From Calditrichota bacterium (GTDB taxonomy: Bacteria; Calditrichota; Calditrichia; RBG-13-44-9; J075), in the NCBI GenBank assembly GCA_003695285.1, contig RFIL01000203.1:1-9509 (forward strand): a stretch of 9,509 bases of DNA, given 5' to 3'. A program made the position numbers and the translations under genes. Below the pieces are notes generated by a model. That model was not told the origin of the DNA and did not search any database. It saw only the letters and a list, made by a program, of their open reading frames with translations. This document shows positions 1 to 6,769 of the stretch, in pieces (position 1 is the first letter of the stretch; every line of letters begins with the position of its first letter).

Positions 1-488
1 GCTACATTATTACCATCTCCAATATAAACGATCTTTAATCCTTCCAGGGACTTCCGATGCTCCAGGATTGTATAGACATCAGCCATTATCTGGCAGGGAT
101 GATTATAATCGGTTAACCCATTGATGACCGGAACGCTGGAATATTCAGCCAACTCCTCGATATGGGCATGATCAAATAGCCGTGCCATAATCAGATCGTT
201 ATAGCGGGAAATGACCCGGGCAATATCTTTTATGGCCTCCCGTTTACCGATTCCAATATCCTGAGGTGAAAGATAAATGCCCATCCCACCCAGTTGATAA
301 ATACCCGTTTCGAACGATATTCGCGTACGGGCACTGGGTTTGGCAAAAATCATAGCCAGTGAATAACCGCTTAAGAGGGGATGAGGTTCGCGTTTACGTG
401 TCTTTTCTTTCAGTTCTGAGGTTAACTCAAATATTTCAAACAACTCTTCTTTGCTCCAATCCGCAATCGACAAAAAATCCCTTTTCAT
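1..488 (-). CDS. argF: Ornithine carbamoyltransferase, N-terminal part (cut by window edge)
   Basis: This enzyme joins carbamoyl phosphate to ornithine to give citrulline, in cytoplasmic arginine synthesis. The 162 visible codons cover the carbamoyl-phosphate domain and the start of the ornithine domain; the C-terminal half lies beyond base 1. Seen in the sequence are the carbamoyl-phosphate loop F48-AKPSARTRISFE, the stretch REAIKDIARVISRY (about 83-96), the H130-P-C-Q motif, and GDGNNV at the cut end. The combination of HPCQ with NGLTD (123-127) fits ornithine rather than aspartate carbamoyltransferase. The loop reads S-A-R-T-R where the family usually has S-T-R-T-R. The ATG at 488 follows GGAGG with a 4-nt gap. 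It lies 23 bp after the hslU stop, so it is probably co-transcribed with hslVU. The identification is firm; argF versus a paralogue such as argI cannot be decided. Confidence 0.93.
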   Translation of the reverse strand, partial: MKRDFLSIADWSKEELFEIFELTSELKEKTRKREPHPLLSGYSLAMIFAKPSARTRISFETGIYQLGGMGIYLSPQDIGIGKREAIKDIARVISRYNDLIMARLFDHAHIEELAEYSSVPVINGLTDYNHPCQIMADVYTILEHRKSLEGLKIVYIGDGNNV

Positions 489-511
489 GAAACCTCCACA
501 GGTGTTAAGAG

Positions 512-1879
512 TTACAGGATAAATCTTCTTAAGTCTTCGTCTTCTACTATGTTCTTTAATTTTTCGTTAACAAAATCTCCGGTGATGGTAATTTTTCGTT
601 CTTTCATGTTCGGCGCATCAAAGAGAAGGTCTTCCAGCAAGGTAGACATGATAGTATGAAGTCTTCGGGCACCAATATTTTCGGCTTTGGAATTGACATA
701 ACTGGCAGTTTCTGCGATTGCATATATGGCATCATCAGTAAATTCCAGTTCGATGCCTTCTGTTTCCAATAATGCTTTATATTGTTTGGTGAGAGCATTT
801 TCCGGTTCGGTTAATATCTTCACAAAATCATCAGTCGTCAGACTATCCAATTCTACCCGGATAGGAAAACGCCCCTGCAATTCGGGGATCAAATCAGAGG
901 GTTTGGCCACATGAAATGCACCTGAAGCGATAAAGAGGATGTGATCGGTTTTCACCATCCCGTATTTGGTTACGACCGTGGTTCCTTCCACAACGGGTAA
1001 CAAATCCCGTTGAACCCCTTCCCGGGAAACATCGGGACCATGCTTGGAACCGGAGCTGGCAATTTTGTCGATTTCATCCAGAAAAACGATACCTGAATTT
1101 TGCACCCGATGAATGGCCTCCTGAACCACTTCTTCCATATCGATCAGCTTCTGAGCCTCCTGTTGAGTCAGGATAGATAAGGCCTCCGGAACAGTAACCC
1201 GACGTTTTTTCACTTTTTTCGGCATAAAACTACCAAACAGTTCCTGAAGATTGATTCCCATCTCTTCCAGACCTCCCGGGGAAAAAATCTGCATGGTAGG
1301 TACCATTTCCGCCGGGGTATCGATTTCAACAGTTCGGTTATTCAGTTCACCCTTAATTAACTTTTGTCGAAATTTTGTACGAGTTCGCTGGTATTGATTC
1401 TCCGGTGAATCTTCCCCCTCTGCTTCTGGCAGAAAACCAGTCCGGGAGTTTGGAGCTGGTAGGAGGATGTCCAGCAGTCGTTCAATGGCTTGTTCACGGG
1501 CCTTATCCTGAACACTCTCCTTTTTCTCTTCCCGAACCATATTGACGGCAATATCTACCAGATCCCGGATGATGCTTTCCACATCCCTGCCCACATAACC
1601 CACTTCAGTAAATTTGGAGGCTTCCACTTTAATAAATGGAGCATTGGCCAGCTTGGCCAATCGTCGAGATATTTCGGTTTTTCCCACTCCTGTGGGACCA
1701 ATCAATATGATGTTATTCGGCATTATTTCTTCTTTTAGATGGCCTTCTACCTGTTGCCGTCTCCAGCGATTTCGGAGGGCGATGGCAACCGACCGTTTGG
1801 CATTATCCTGCCCAATAATATATTTATCTAACTCTTCAACAATCTCCCTGGGGGTAAATTCTCTAATTGGATTACCCAT
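512..1879 (-). CDS. hslU: HslU, ATPase subunit of the HslVU protease
   Basis: HslU is the AAA+ unfoldase that feeds proteins to the HslV peptidase in the cytoplasm. The 455-residue length is normal for the family. The Walker A is GPTGVGKT (61-68), the substrate-gripping pore loop GYVG (94-97), and the Walker B IVFLDEID (264-271). Sensor 1 lies in FIASGAF (316-322), the probable arginine finger is R337 in GRFPIR, and sensor 2 is GARR (403-406). The helical I-domain, charged and less conserved, covers roughly 110-240. The C-terminal tail DLRRFIL matches the HslU tail that inserts into HslV, so the protein looks complete and able to dock. The ATG follows GGGAGAAATTAA, a good ribosome site, 21 bp after the hslV stop. 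Expression is probably from the promoter upstream of hslV. ClpX is excluded by the I-domain and by the HslV partner next door. Confidence 0.98.
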   Translation of the reverse strand: MGNPIREFTPREIVEELDKYIIGQDNAKRSVAIALRNRWRRQQVEGHLKEEIMPNNIILIGPTGVGKTEISRRLAKLANAPFIKVEASKFTEVGYVGRDVESIIRDLVDIAVNMVREEKKESVQDKAREQAIERLLDILLPAPNSRTGFLPEAEGEDSPENQYQRTRTKFRQKLIKGELNNRTVEIDTPAEMVPTMQIFSPGGLEEMGINLQELFGSFMPKKVKKRRVTVPEALSILTQQEAQKLIDMEEVVQEAIHRVQNSGIVFLDEIDKIASSGSKHGPDVSREGVQRDLLPVVEGTTVVTKYGMVKTDHILFIASGAFHVAKPSDLIPELQGRFPIRVELDSLTTDDFVKILTEPENALTKQYKALLETEGIELEFTDDAIYAIAETASYVNSKAENIGARRLHTIMSTLLEDLLFDAPNMKERKITITGDFVNEKLKNIVEDEDLRRFIL

Positions 1880-1900
1880 TTAATTTCTCCCGATTACCTG

Positions 1901-2452
1901 TTAATCTTCAATAGTTTCAATTGTAAAAAAATGATTGGTGTAAATGCAAATGTCAGCGGTAATTTCCAAGGAAGTTCGAACAATCTCTTCTGCAGTGAGA
2001 TTGGTGTGAGACTTCAATGCTCGTGCCGCTGCCAGTGCATAGGGTCCCCCGGAACCAATTGCTAAAATTTGATCATCTGGTTCAATAATATCCCCATTCC
2101 CGGAAATAATCAGGGCGGTATCCTTGTTTAGAACCGCCAGGAGAGCTTCCAGTCTTCTCAAATAGCGATCCATCCGCCAATCTTTTGCCAGTTCCACAGC
2201 CGCCTTGGTTAGATTTCCATTAAAATTTTCCAGTTTTTCTTCAAATCGTTCAAATAAAGTAAAGGCATCAGCCGCTGCACCGGCAAATCCGGCCAGAATC
2301 TGGTTTTTGTATAAGCGACGTATTTTCTTCCCCTTGTGCTTCATCACCGTATCTCCAAACGTCACCTGGCCATCCCCACCTAACGCCACATGACCATCCT
2401 TTATCAGCCCCAGAACCGTGGTTCCATGAATTATATTTTTCTGATACTCCAT
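1901..2452 (-). CDS. hslV: HslV, threonine-peptidase subunit of the HslVU protease
   Basis: HslV is a proteasome-like peptidase that forms a double-ring chamber capped by HslU. From the ATG at 2452 the protein has 183 residues. The catalytic N-terminal threonine is T11 in HGTTVLGL, exposed after removal of a 10-residue propeptide. Counting from T11, the expected active-site residues are present: D27 (Asp17), K43 (Lys33) and S134 in GSGG (Ser124). Other family signatures are GGDGQVTFG, AGFAGAAADAFTLFE and CIYTNHF. The reading frame stays open up to a TTG at 2488, which would add 12 residues. The ATG is preferred because AGGAGAG sits 4-6 nt before it and because family propeptides are short. 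hslU follows after 21 bp. A possible Bacteroidota-type promoter lies just upstream. Confidence 0.97.
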   Translation of the reverse strand: MEYQKNIIHGTTVLGLIKDGHVALGGDGQVTFGDTVMKHKGKKIRRLYKNQILAGFAGAAADAFTLFERFEEKLENFNGNLTKAAVELAKDWRMDRYLRRLEALLAVLNKDTALIISGNGDIIEPDDQILAIGSGGPYALAAARALKSHTNLTAEEIVRTSLEITADICIYTNHFFTIETIED

Positions 2453-2456
2453 CAAA

Positions 2457-2463
2457 CTCTCCT
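2457..2463 (-). promoter_or_regulatory. Ribosome binding site that sets the hslV start
   Basis: AGGAGAG lies 4 nt upstream of the ATG at 2452 on the minus strand. No comparable site precedes the in-frame TTG at 2488. This supports the shorter, 183-residue HslV. Confidence 0.8.
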
Positions 2464-2485
2464 GTGCTTTGTTTACAATGCGTGC

Positions 2486-2517
2486 CAAATTTAAATATTT
2501 TCCTTAGTGATAACAAA
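2486..2517 (-). promoter_or_regulatory. Possible Bacteroidota-type promoter for hslVU-argF
   Basis: On the minus strand, TTTG (2517-2514) is followed 20 bp later by TAAATTTG (2493-2486), matching the TTTG / TAnnTTTG promoter pattern known from Bacteroidota. Transcription would start about 25-30 nt before the hslV ATG. It falls in the gap between rpoN and hslV where a promoter is expected. The pattern is short and AT-rich, so a chance match is possible. Confidence 0.35.
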
Positions 2518-2620
2518 TGAATCTCAATCTTTAGGAAGGGAAGAATGTGGAAAGATGGGAGGGAGAGTCACACTCGTACTTTTAGAGGACATACAAAAAA
2601 CATGTTCTCAGGTATAGCAG

Positions 2621-2637
2621 ACCCTACACTGAAGGGT
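2621..2637 (-). terminator. Weak hairpin after rpoN
   Basis: ACCCT and AGGGT form a 5-bp stem with a 7-nt loop, about 20 nt after the rpoN stop. The nearest T-run (2595-2600) is about 20 nt further downstream, so this is a poor intrinsic terminator. It is reported as the only stem-loop of note between rpoN and hslV. Confidence 0.25.
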
Positions 2638-2657
2638 TAGGAAATATCATGCTTAAA

Positions 2658-4139
2658 TTATATGCCACGTCGCAGTCGGGCAATAGGTATACCTAGCTGC
2701 TCCCGATATTTGGCTACAGTGCGGCGGGCAATGGGTATTCCCTCTTTGTTAAGGATTTCCGCTAATTTTTCATCACTGTATGGTTTACGAGGATCTTCGG
2801 TGGCGATAATCTCTTTTAGTCGCTCCTTTATTCGCAAGGTGCTGAGCTCTTCACCATCTGTCGTTTCCATCCCTTCATTAAAGAAATATTTTAATTCATA
2901 GACCCCATAATCGCACTGAACATACTTCCCTTTGCAAACCCGGCTAACAGTGGAAATATCCATCTCTATCTTCTCAGCAATGTCTTTCATGATCAGCGGT
3001 TTGATGTATTCCGGGCCTTTTTCAAAAAACTCTCTCTGCATTTCAACAATCGCTTCCATCGTTCGCTGCATGGTCACCTGCCGCTGACGAATGGCTTTAA
3101 TAAACCACTTGGCTGAATCAACCTTATCCTTCAAAAATTTTCGGACTTCTCTATCCAGCTTTTTGGGTTGTTTCAGCATTTTTAAATATTTGGGACTAAT
3201 TCGAAGTCCGGGAATTTTATATTCATTTAAAGAAACCACTAATTCGTCATCCACTTTCTCTACAAAAAAATCCGGAATTATATAATTCTGACGGGTATCG
3301 AGATATCCTTCTCCGGGTTTGGGATTGAGCTTGCTAATTTCAATCAGGGCTTCACGAACCTTCTCCAGAGGGATATCTAATTGTTCTGCCACCTTCTCAA
3401 AGCGGCGATTCACAAAATCATCATAACATTCCTTCAAGATTCGCAGGGGTAAATCATATTTTCCATCTTCATTTTTGGCTTCCAGTTGAATGGTCAAGCA
3501 TTCCTGAAGATTTCGAGCGGCAATACCGGGTGGATCAAATTTCTGTATCTCTTTTAAAATTTTTTCTACATGTTCCGGAGTGGTTTCGAAAATTTGAGCA
3601 ATATCCTCGAGAGATACCTCATTGTCAAGATAACCATCATCACGGATGTTATAAATGATATATTCTCCGATGCGAAAATCTTTTTCATTCAGGTTTAACA
3701 AATGGAGTTGTTCCAGAAGATGTTCCGACATCGTAGCTTGATAGGGTTCGGGCATATCTCGCTCTTCTTCATCGCGATCGACCGGCATGCGGGGTTCAGG
3801 AATGTCATCTTCATCATTGGGGATCAGTTCACTTAAATCAATCTCTTCCTGGACTTCCTCATTTATTTTATCTTCTTCCGATTTGCTGTTTTCTTCAATT
3901 TCTTCAAATTCTTCTTTAATTTTTTCTTCTTCATCCAGGTCTTCTTCTAAGGTCTCTTCCTCTTCCTCAAGCTCTTCCAGTTCCTCTGCTTCTTCCAGGA
4001 CGGGGTTCAACTCCAGTTCCGTTTTGATCTTTTGTTCTAACAACATCATGGGTAGTTGCAACAGGGTGGAAACCAGTATCTGCTGGGGCTTGAGCACCTG
4101 CTGTTGTGACTGTACGAGCATTTGTCCGAGTTTTGCCAT
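2658..4139 (-). CDS. rpoN: RNA polymerase sigma-54 factor
   Basis: This sigma factor directs RNA polymerase to -24/-12 promoters, whose opening needs an AAA+ enhancer-binding activator. The 493-residue protein has the full family layout. Region I (about 1-48) is the glutamine- and leucine-rich activator-contact region, with QSQQQVLKPQQ and ELELNPVLEE. Region II (about 49-128) is extremely acidic. The core-binding domain (about 130-300) includes FDPPGIAARNLQECL at 201-215. The DNA-binding part has a helix-turn-helix near IAEKIEMDISTVSRV (387-401) and a perfect RpoN box ARRTVAKYRE at 471-480. The start is the ATG at 4139, with AAGG about 10 nt upstream. It appears to be a single-gene unit with its own promoter. 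No enhancer-binding protein, hpf or PTS gene lies nearby, unlike in proteobacteria, so its targets cannot be read from this window. Confidence 0.98.
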   Translation of the reverse strand: MAKLGQMLVQSQQQVLKPQQILVSTLLQLPMMLLEQKIKTELELNPVLEEAEELEELEEEEETLEEDLDEEEKIKEEFEEIEENSKSEEDKINEEVQEEIDLSELIPNDEDDIPEPRMPVDRDEEERDMPEPYQATMSEHLLEQLHLLNLNEKDFRIGEYIIYNIRDDGYLDNEVSLEDIAQIFETTPEHVEKILKEIQKFDPPGIAARNLQECLTIQLEAKNEDGKYDLPLRILKECYDDFVNRRFEKVAEQLDIPLEKVREALIEISKLNPKPGEGYLDTRQNYIIPDFFVEKVDDELVVSLNEYKIPGLRISPKYLKMLKQPKKLDREVRKFLKDKVDSAKWFIKAIRQRQVTMQRTMEAIVEMQREFFEKGPEYIKPLIMKDIAEKIEMDISTVSRVCKGKYVQCDYGVYELKYFFNEGMETTDGEELSTLRIKERLKEIIATEDPRKPYSDEKLAEILNKEGIPIARRTVAKYREQLGIPIARLRRGI

Positions 4140-4194
4140 ATTCCAGAACCTTGGTTAAGTTAATTTCTACATCCTTTGGCATAATTTATGTAAA

Positions 4195-4226
4195 CAAAAT
4201 TAAGGAAATACAATGCTACGAGTCAA
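4195..4226 (-). promoter_or_regulatory. Probable rpoN promoter
   Basis: On the minus strand, TTGACT (4226-4221) gives a good -35 element, with a poor sigma-70 -10 (TTAATT) after 17 bp. The same stretch also fits the Bacteroidota pattern: TTG, 21 bp, then TAATTTTG (4202-4195). Transcription would start about 50 nt before the rpoN ATG. The position is right for a promoter; the sigma class is uncertain. Confidence 0.45.
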
Positions 4227-4271
4227 GAAAAAAGTAATTGTATTTTTTTCAAGAAATTACAAGCAATTGTA
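4223..4271. repeat. Two imperfect direct repeats next to the rpoN promoter
   Basis: TCAAGAAA occurs at 4223-4230 and 4249-4256, each followed a little later by AATTGTA (4236-4242 and 4265-4271). The units are about 26-29 bp apart, and the first overlaps the -35 element of the probable rpoN promoter. This could be a binding site for a regulator, or a chance pattern in very AT-rich DNA. Confidence 0.3.
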
Positions 4272-4412
4272 AATACTACATTTTTTACCTGAATTTATAT
4301 TTCCCCATTGCTTCAAAGGAAAGCAGTATATATTTTGTAAAAAAAATTGTGGTGATTGAGTTAAACAATTTTCATTTAAAAAATTTCCTGGACTTAACCG
4401 CCGGAGGAGACG

Positions 4413-4730
4413 ATGTTCTCCAAAATTGCGGAAGAAAAAATTTTAGAGGCTATGGAGAAAGGGGAATTTGACAACCTCCCCTGTAAGGGCAAACCCATTG
4501 ATCTGACAGACTATTTTAACACCCCCGCTCATCTGAGGATTGCCTATAGCTTACTGAAAAATGCTAATTTTATCCCGGAAGAAGTACGACTCCAAAGAGA
4601 GATTGCGGAGTTAAAACAATCCCTGCCCACCATCCAGGACATGACAGAACGTATGAAGACCGTTCGACGCATCAATGAAAAGACGGCAGAATTGGATATT
4701 CTGTTAGCTCGATATAAAAAACATAGATAA
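4413..4730 (+). CDS. DUF1992 (DnaJC28 conserved-domain) protein
   Basis: This small cytoplasmic protein of 105 residues consists almost entirely of the DUF1992 domain, named after the J-domain protein DNAJC28 and found alone in many bacteria. The domain signature is seen directly: IAEEKILEAMEKGEFDNLP, then GKGKPIDL-type spacing (C24-KGKPIDLTDYF), then LRIAYSLLKNANFIPEEV. The rest is a charged, helical tail (about 58-105), rich in E, K and R, likely a helical hairpin. There is no signal peptide, membrane segment or J-domain here. The molecular function of the bacterial family is not established. The ATG follows GGAGGAGACG, one of the strongest ribosome sites in the window. The next gene begins 38 bp later with no hairpin between, so the two may share a transcript. 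Confidence 0.9.
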   Translation: MFSKIAEEKILEAMEKGEFDNLPCKGKPIDLTDYFNTPAHLRIAYSLLKNANFIPEEVRLQREIAELKQSLPTIQDMTERMKTVRRINEKTAELDILLARYKKHR

Positions 4731-4768
4731 TTGAAGCCTCATAAAATCAGACTAAGGGAACCTGTTTC

Positions 4769-5653
4769 TTGATACTATCCCGAAATATGAATGTATATCT
4801 TGTGCTGACGGTGATTTTATTCTTCTTTCAGCCACATGCACTATCTGCCCAATCTCCATATCAGGTGTCTTACGCAATTTTGCAAGATACGCTCACCGTT
4901 CAGGATGAATTTTCTCCGGAGATTGGTCGTTTTGATGTTTTTGAATTTGATCTGAACACCGGCGATAAAATTGACATTGAACTAATTTCACCCCATTTTA
5001 TTCCAACTCTGGTGCTTCTTTCCCCTTCAGATAGTGTTTATACAAATTTACCTTCCGGTTCGTTAACCACCATTCATTTCAGTTATACAATAGAAGAAAC
5101 AGGGAAGTGGTTAGTTCTGGTAATCGGAGACTCCGCCTCATCCGGGGCATATCTTCTGAAGTGTCGCTGGGCATCGGCTCAGGCATTGAGGCCCTCTGAA
5201 GAAGCGGATTTTTGTGATCAAGTGGATTTTTTGCTTGCCCATTTGAACGCTGATTTTGCTTTTTTAAAAGAGCCACCACTCCCCGGAGAGGAGAAGGAGG
5301 TATGGACACCCACATACATTTTAGATGGAGCTCTGGAAGCGATTATAACCGATCCCCGGGCAGAAAAATATGAAGCAACTATGTATTCCGGAAATAATCC
5401 GCAAAATGCGGAATCCATCTATCAGTCACTCCTCGGGAAATTGCGTTTTTGTCTGGGAGAAAAATGGAAAATGGAAAGCTCTCCCTGGCAGGTGGGAAAT
5501 GCGATCACACCATATAAAATCCGCTACACAAAATTTACAGAAGCGAATTCCCCCGCTGCACGCTTTATAACCATCAAAGAATTTGATTATCGATCTACTC
5601 CCGGGATTTCGCCTTACCAGTTCATTATAAAATTGATTTTTGACCGCCAATAA
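4769..5653 (+). CDS. Secreted protein with PPC-like domain and an unrecognised C-terminal domain
   Basis: The 294-residue protein begins with a signal peptide: a hydrophobic stretch from about 8 to 20, with likely cleavage after A27 (LSA-QSP). Residues about 52-131 resemble a bacterial pre-peptidase C-terminal (PPC) beta-sandwich. The pattern is FDVFEFDLNTGDKIDIEL, then a strand reading IPTLVLLSP, then TGKWLVLVIGDSASSGAYLL. Residues about 145-294 form a second domain that I do not recognise, with cysteines at 149 and 228. No catalytic motif is visible, and PPC domains usually accompany enzymes rather than act alone. The TTG at 4769 has AAGGGAA 8 nt upstream; an ATG at 4787 would also keep the signal peptide but has no ribosome site. 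It follows the DUF1992 gene by 38 bp and meets the PD40 gene tail to tail, 8 bp apart. The function is unknown; export is likely. Confidence 0.75.
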   Translation: MILSRNMNVYLVLTVILFFFQPHALSAQSPYQVSYAILQDTLTVQDEFSPEIGRFDVFEFDLNTGDKIDIELISPHFIPTLVLLSPSDSVYTNLPSGSLTTIHFSYTIEETGKWLVLVIGDSASSGAYLLKCRWASAQALRPSEEADFCDQVDFLLAHLNADFAFLKEPPLPGEEKEVWTPTYILDGALEAIITDPRAEKYEATMYSGNNPQNAESIYQSLLGKLRFCLGEKWKMESSPWQVGNAITPYKIRYTKFTEANSPAARFITIKEFDYRSTPGISPYQFIIKLIFDRQ

Positions 5654-5668
5654 ATGATTTATCATTTA
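5651..5668. terminator. Palindrome across two converging stop codons
   Basis: TAAATGATTTATCATTTA is a perfect 8-bp inverted repeat around a central TT. It contains the plus-strand stop TAA (5651-5653) and the minus-strand stop TGA (5664-5662). It could act as a weak two-way terminator, but the stem is almost all A-T and no T-run follows on either strand. Confidence 0.35.
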
Positions 5669-6567
5669 AACCGGGGCAGCACGTCAATATTTACCTGAAA
5701 TAAGTTTACAATTTTATTTTTACGCCGGGCAAAAAAGAAATACTTACCATTCGGAGAGATATACGGGGAAAAATCGAGGTCCGGGGTATTTATCACTTCT
5801 CCAAGGTTGACCGGCGGGGACCATTTACCACCTTCATTAAAAGAAATATATAAATCAATCCAGCCAAAGCCCCCTGGTCTATCAGAATAGAAAATGAGCA
5901 TTTTTTCATCCCTTGAAACAAAGGGATTGGCCTCCCTCGCTTCACTATTTACCGGATTACCAATATTCTCCGCCGCTAAATATTTCCCATTTTGCACCCG
6001 CGCCCGAAAGATATCCATCTCCCCATAGGAAGCCGGGCGATTAGATGCAAAATAGAGTGTGCCATCCTGAGTTACCGAAACAAATAGATCATCATATCCA
6101 TCCACATTCACAGACTCCCCAAGATGAATAGGCTTTGACCAGCCCCCGGAAGTTCTTTTGACCATCCATATGTCAAAATCCCTTTTCTCCGGATTTTGGG
6201 GAGTTGGGCGTTTGGAACAGAAAAATAATGTTTGACCATCCGGGCTGAACATGGGATCGTTATCTTCATACTGCCCTGAAAAGGGGGCTACTTCGGGATT
6301 CGTCCACATTCCCTTCTCATAGCGTGCATGGTAAATTTTCATGAGGGGTTCTTCTCGAAAATTTTGCCTTGTAAAAAAAACTTCCTTTCCATCCGGGGAG
6401 AAGGTAATCCCAAATTCATTAGTATTATCCGTTGTAATGATACCATGCTCATATAGGACGGGTACGTTCAGAGGGGTGACTGTATCATAGGAATAAATTT
6501 TCTGTGCCTTTAGTGATGGGCAGATGATTATCGCTGCCAGCAATAGTTCCAATAGACTCTTTCTCAC
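5662..6567 (-). CDS. Secreted PD40 (WD40-like) beta-propeller protein
   Basis: Residue numbers are from the GTG at 6567, which gives 301 residues. The protein has a signal peptide, MRKSLLELLLAAIIICPSLKA, cleaved before Q22. The rest is a series of PD40 propeller blades of the TolB type. Five blade signatures are visible: FSPDGKEVFFTR (56-67), FSPDGQTLFFCSKR (107-120), VTQDGTLYFASNRP (165-178), VSRDEKMLIFYSDRP (217-231) and ISPNGKYFFFARRK (270-283). Such propellers bind proteins or carbohydrates in the periplasm or outside the cell; no enzyme motif is seen. No OmpA domain follows, unlike in larger FCB relatives. An ATG at 6588 is in frame, but the GGAGGAGG lying between the two starts points to the GTG. 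It converges with the PPC-like gene. The partner and substrate are unknown. Confidence 0.88.
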   Translation of the reverse strand: MRKSLLELLLAAIIICPSLKAQKIYSYDTVTPLNVPVLYEHGIITTDNTNEFGITFSPDGKEVFFTRQNFREEPLMKIYHARYEKGMWTNPEVAPFSGQYEDNDPMFSPDGQTLFFCSKRPTPQNPEKRDFDIWMVKRTSGGWSKPIHLGESVNVDGYDDLFVSVTQDGTLYFASNRPASYGEMDIFRARVQNGKYLAAENIGNPVNSEAREANPFVSRDEKMLIFYSDRPGGFGWIDLYISFNEGGKWSPPVNLGEVINTPDLDFSPYISPNGKYFFFARRKNKIVNLFQVNIDVLPRFK

Positions 6568-6574
6568 CTTTTTT

Positions 6575-6582
6575 CCTCCTCC
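6575..6582 (-). promoter_or_regulatory. Ribosome binding site that sets the PD40 gene start
   Basis: GGAGGAGG lies 7 nt upstream of the GTG at 6567 on the minus strand. The in-frame ATG at 6588 lies upstream of this site and has none of its own. Confidence 0.8.
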
Positions 6583-6760
6583 ACTCATGTCAATTTCAAT
6601 TCCAGGCTAATCAAACGATTTATCAAAAATGTGGTTCCAACCATCACCAATGGCTGATAATTAGGAGAGTTTTTTCTGAAATGCAACTTTTTTGATTTTT
6701 TCTCAGTCTATTTTTTTATATCTAATAAAGCTAATTTTTGTACTCTGTTCATTAAACCCG

Positions 6761-6766
6761 GGAGGT
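6761..6766 (+). promoter_or_regulatory. Ribosome binding site that sets the small membrane-protein start
   Basis: GGAGGT lies 4 nt before the ATG at 6770. It rules against the in-frame ATG at 6692, which has no such site and would add 26 residues encoded by a T-rich leader. Confidence 0.8.
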
Positions 6767-6769
6767 AAA

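Larger units (their letters stand above)
4140..4412. other. AT-rich divergent intergenic region between rpoN and the DUF1992 gene
   Basis: These 273 bp hold the control regions of two divergent units and no credible gene. The rpoN side carries the promoter-like element at 4195-4226. For the plus-strand gene, a weak sigma-70-like pair is TTGCTT (4308-4313), a 17-bp spacer and TATTTT (4331-4336). A strong ribosome site, GGAGGAG (4403-4409), ends the region. A pair of imperfect direct repeats lies at 4223-4271. Confidence 0.6.
6568..6769. other. Divergent intergenic region between the PD40 and membrane-protein genes
   Basis: About 200 bp separate the two starts. It contains a T-rich stretch (6688-6740) with TATATCTAATA, which could supply a -10 for the plus-strand gene, and a small palindrome TGGTTCCAACCA (6632-6643). 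No convincing promoter pair was found on either strand. Confidence 0.4.

Noticed and set aside
2453..2488. Longer HslV from the TTG at 2488
   Set aside because: It would give a 22-residue propeptide, and the TTG has no ribosome site, while AGGAGAG precedes the ATG at 2452.
2471..2490. A TTGGCACG element before hslV resembling a sigma-54 -24 site
   Set aside because: The -12 element is not at the required distance: TTGT lies 2 bp too close and GC is absent. With rpoN adjacent it is tempting, but it does not fit.
3787..4158. Plus-strand, 123-codon serine-rich open frame
   Set aside because: It is the reverse strand of the Glu-rich region II of rpoN: GAA/GAG codons read backwards give Ser and Phe. 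It has no ribosome site.
4238..4471. Plus-strand 77-codon open frame in the rpoN upstream region
   Set aside because: It has AT-rich composition and no ribosome site, and it runs into the DUF1992 gene in another frame.
6632..6665. Palindrome TGGTTCCAACCA and a TGGCTG element in the PD40 upstream region
   Set aside because: The palindrome is only 5 bp per arm, and the TGGCTG element lacks the matching -12 GC of a sigma-54 promoter. Both are within chance expectation.
6692..6769. Longer membrane protein from the ATG at 6692
   Set aside because: The extra 26 residues come from T-rich leader DNA, and GGAGGT sits directly before the ATG at 6770.
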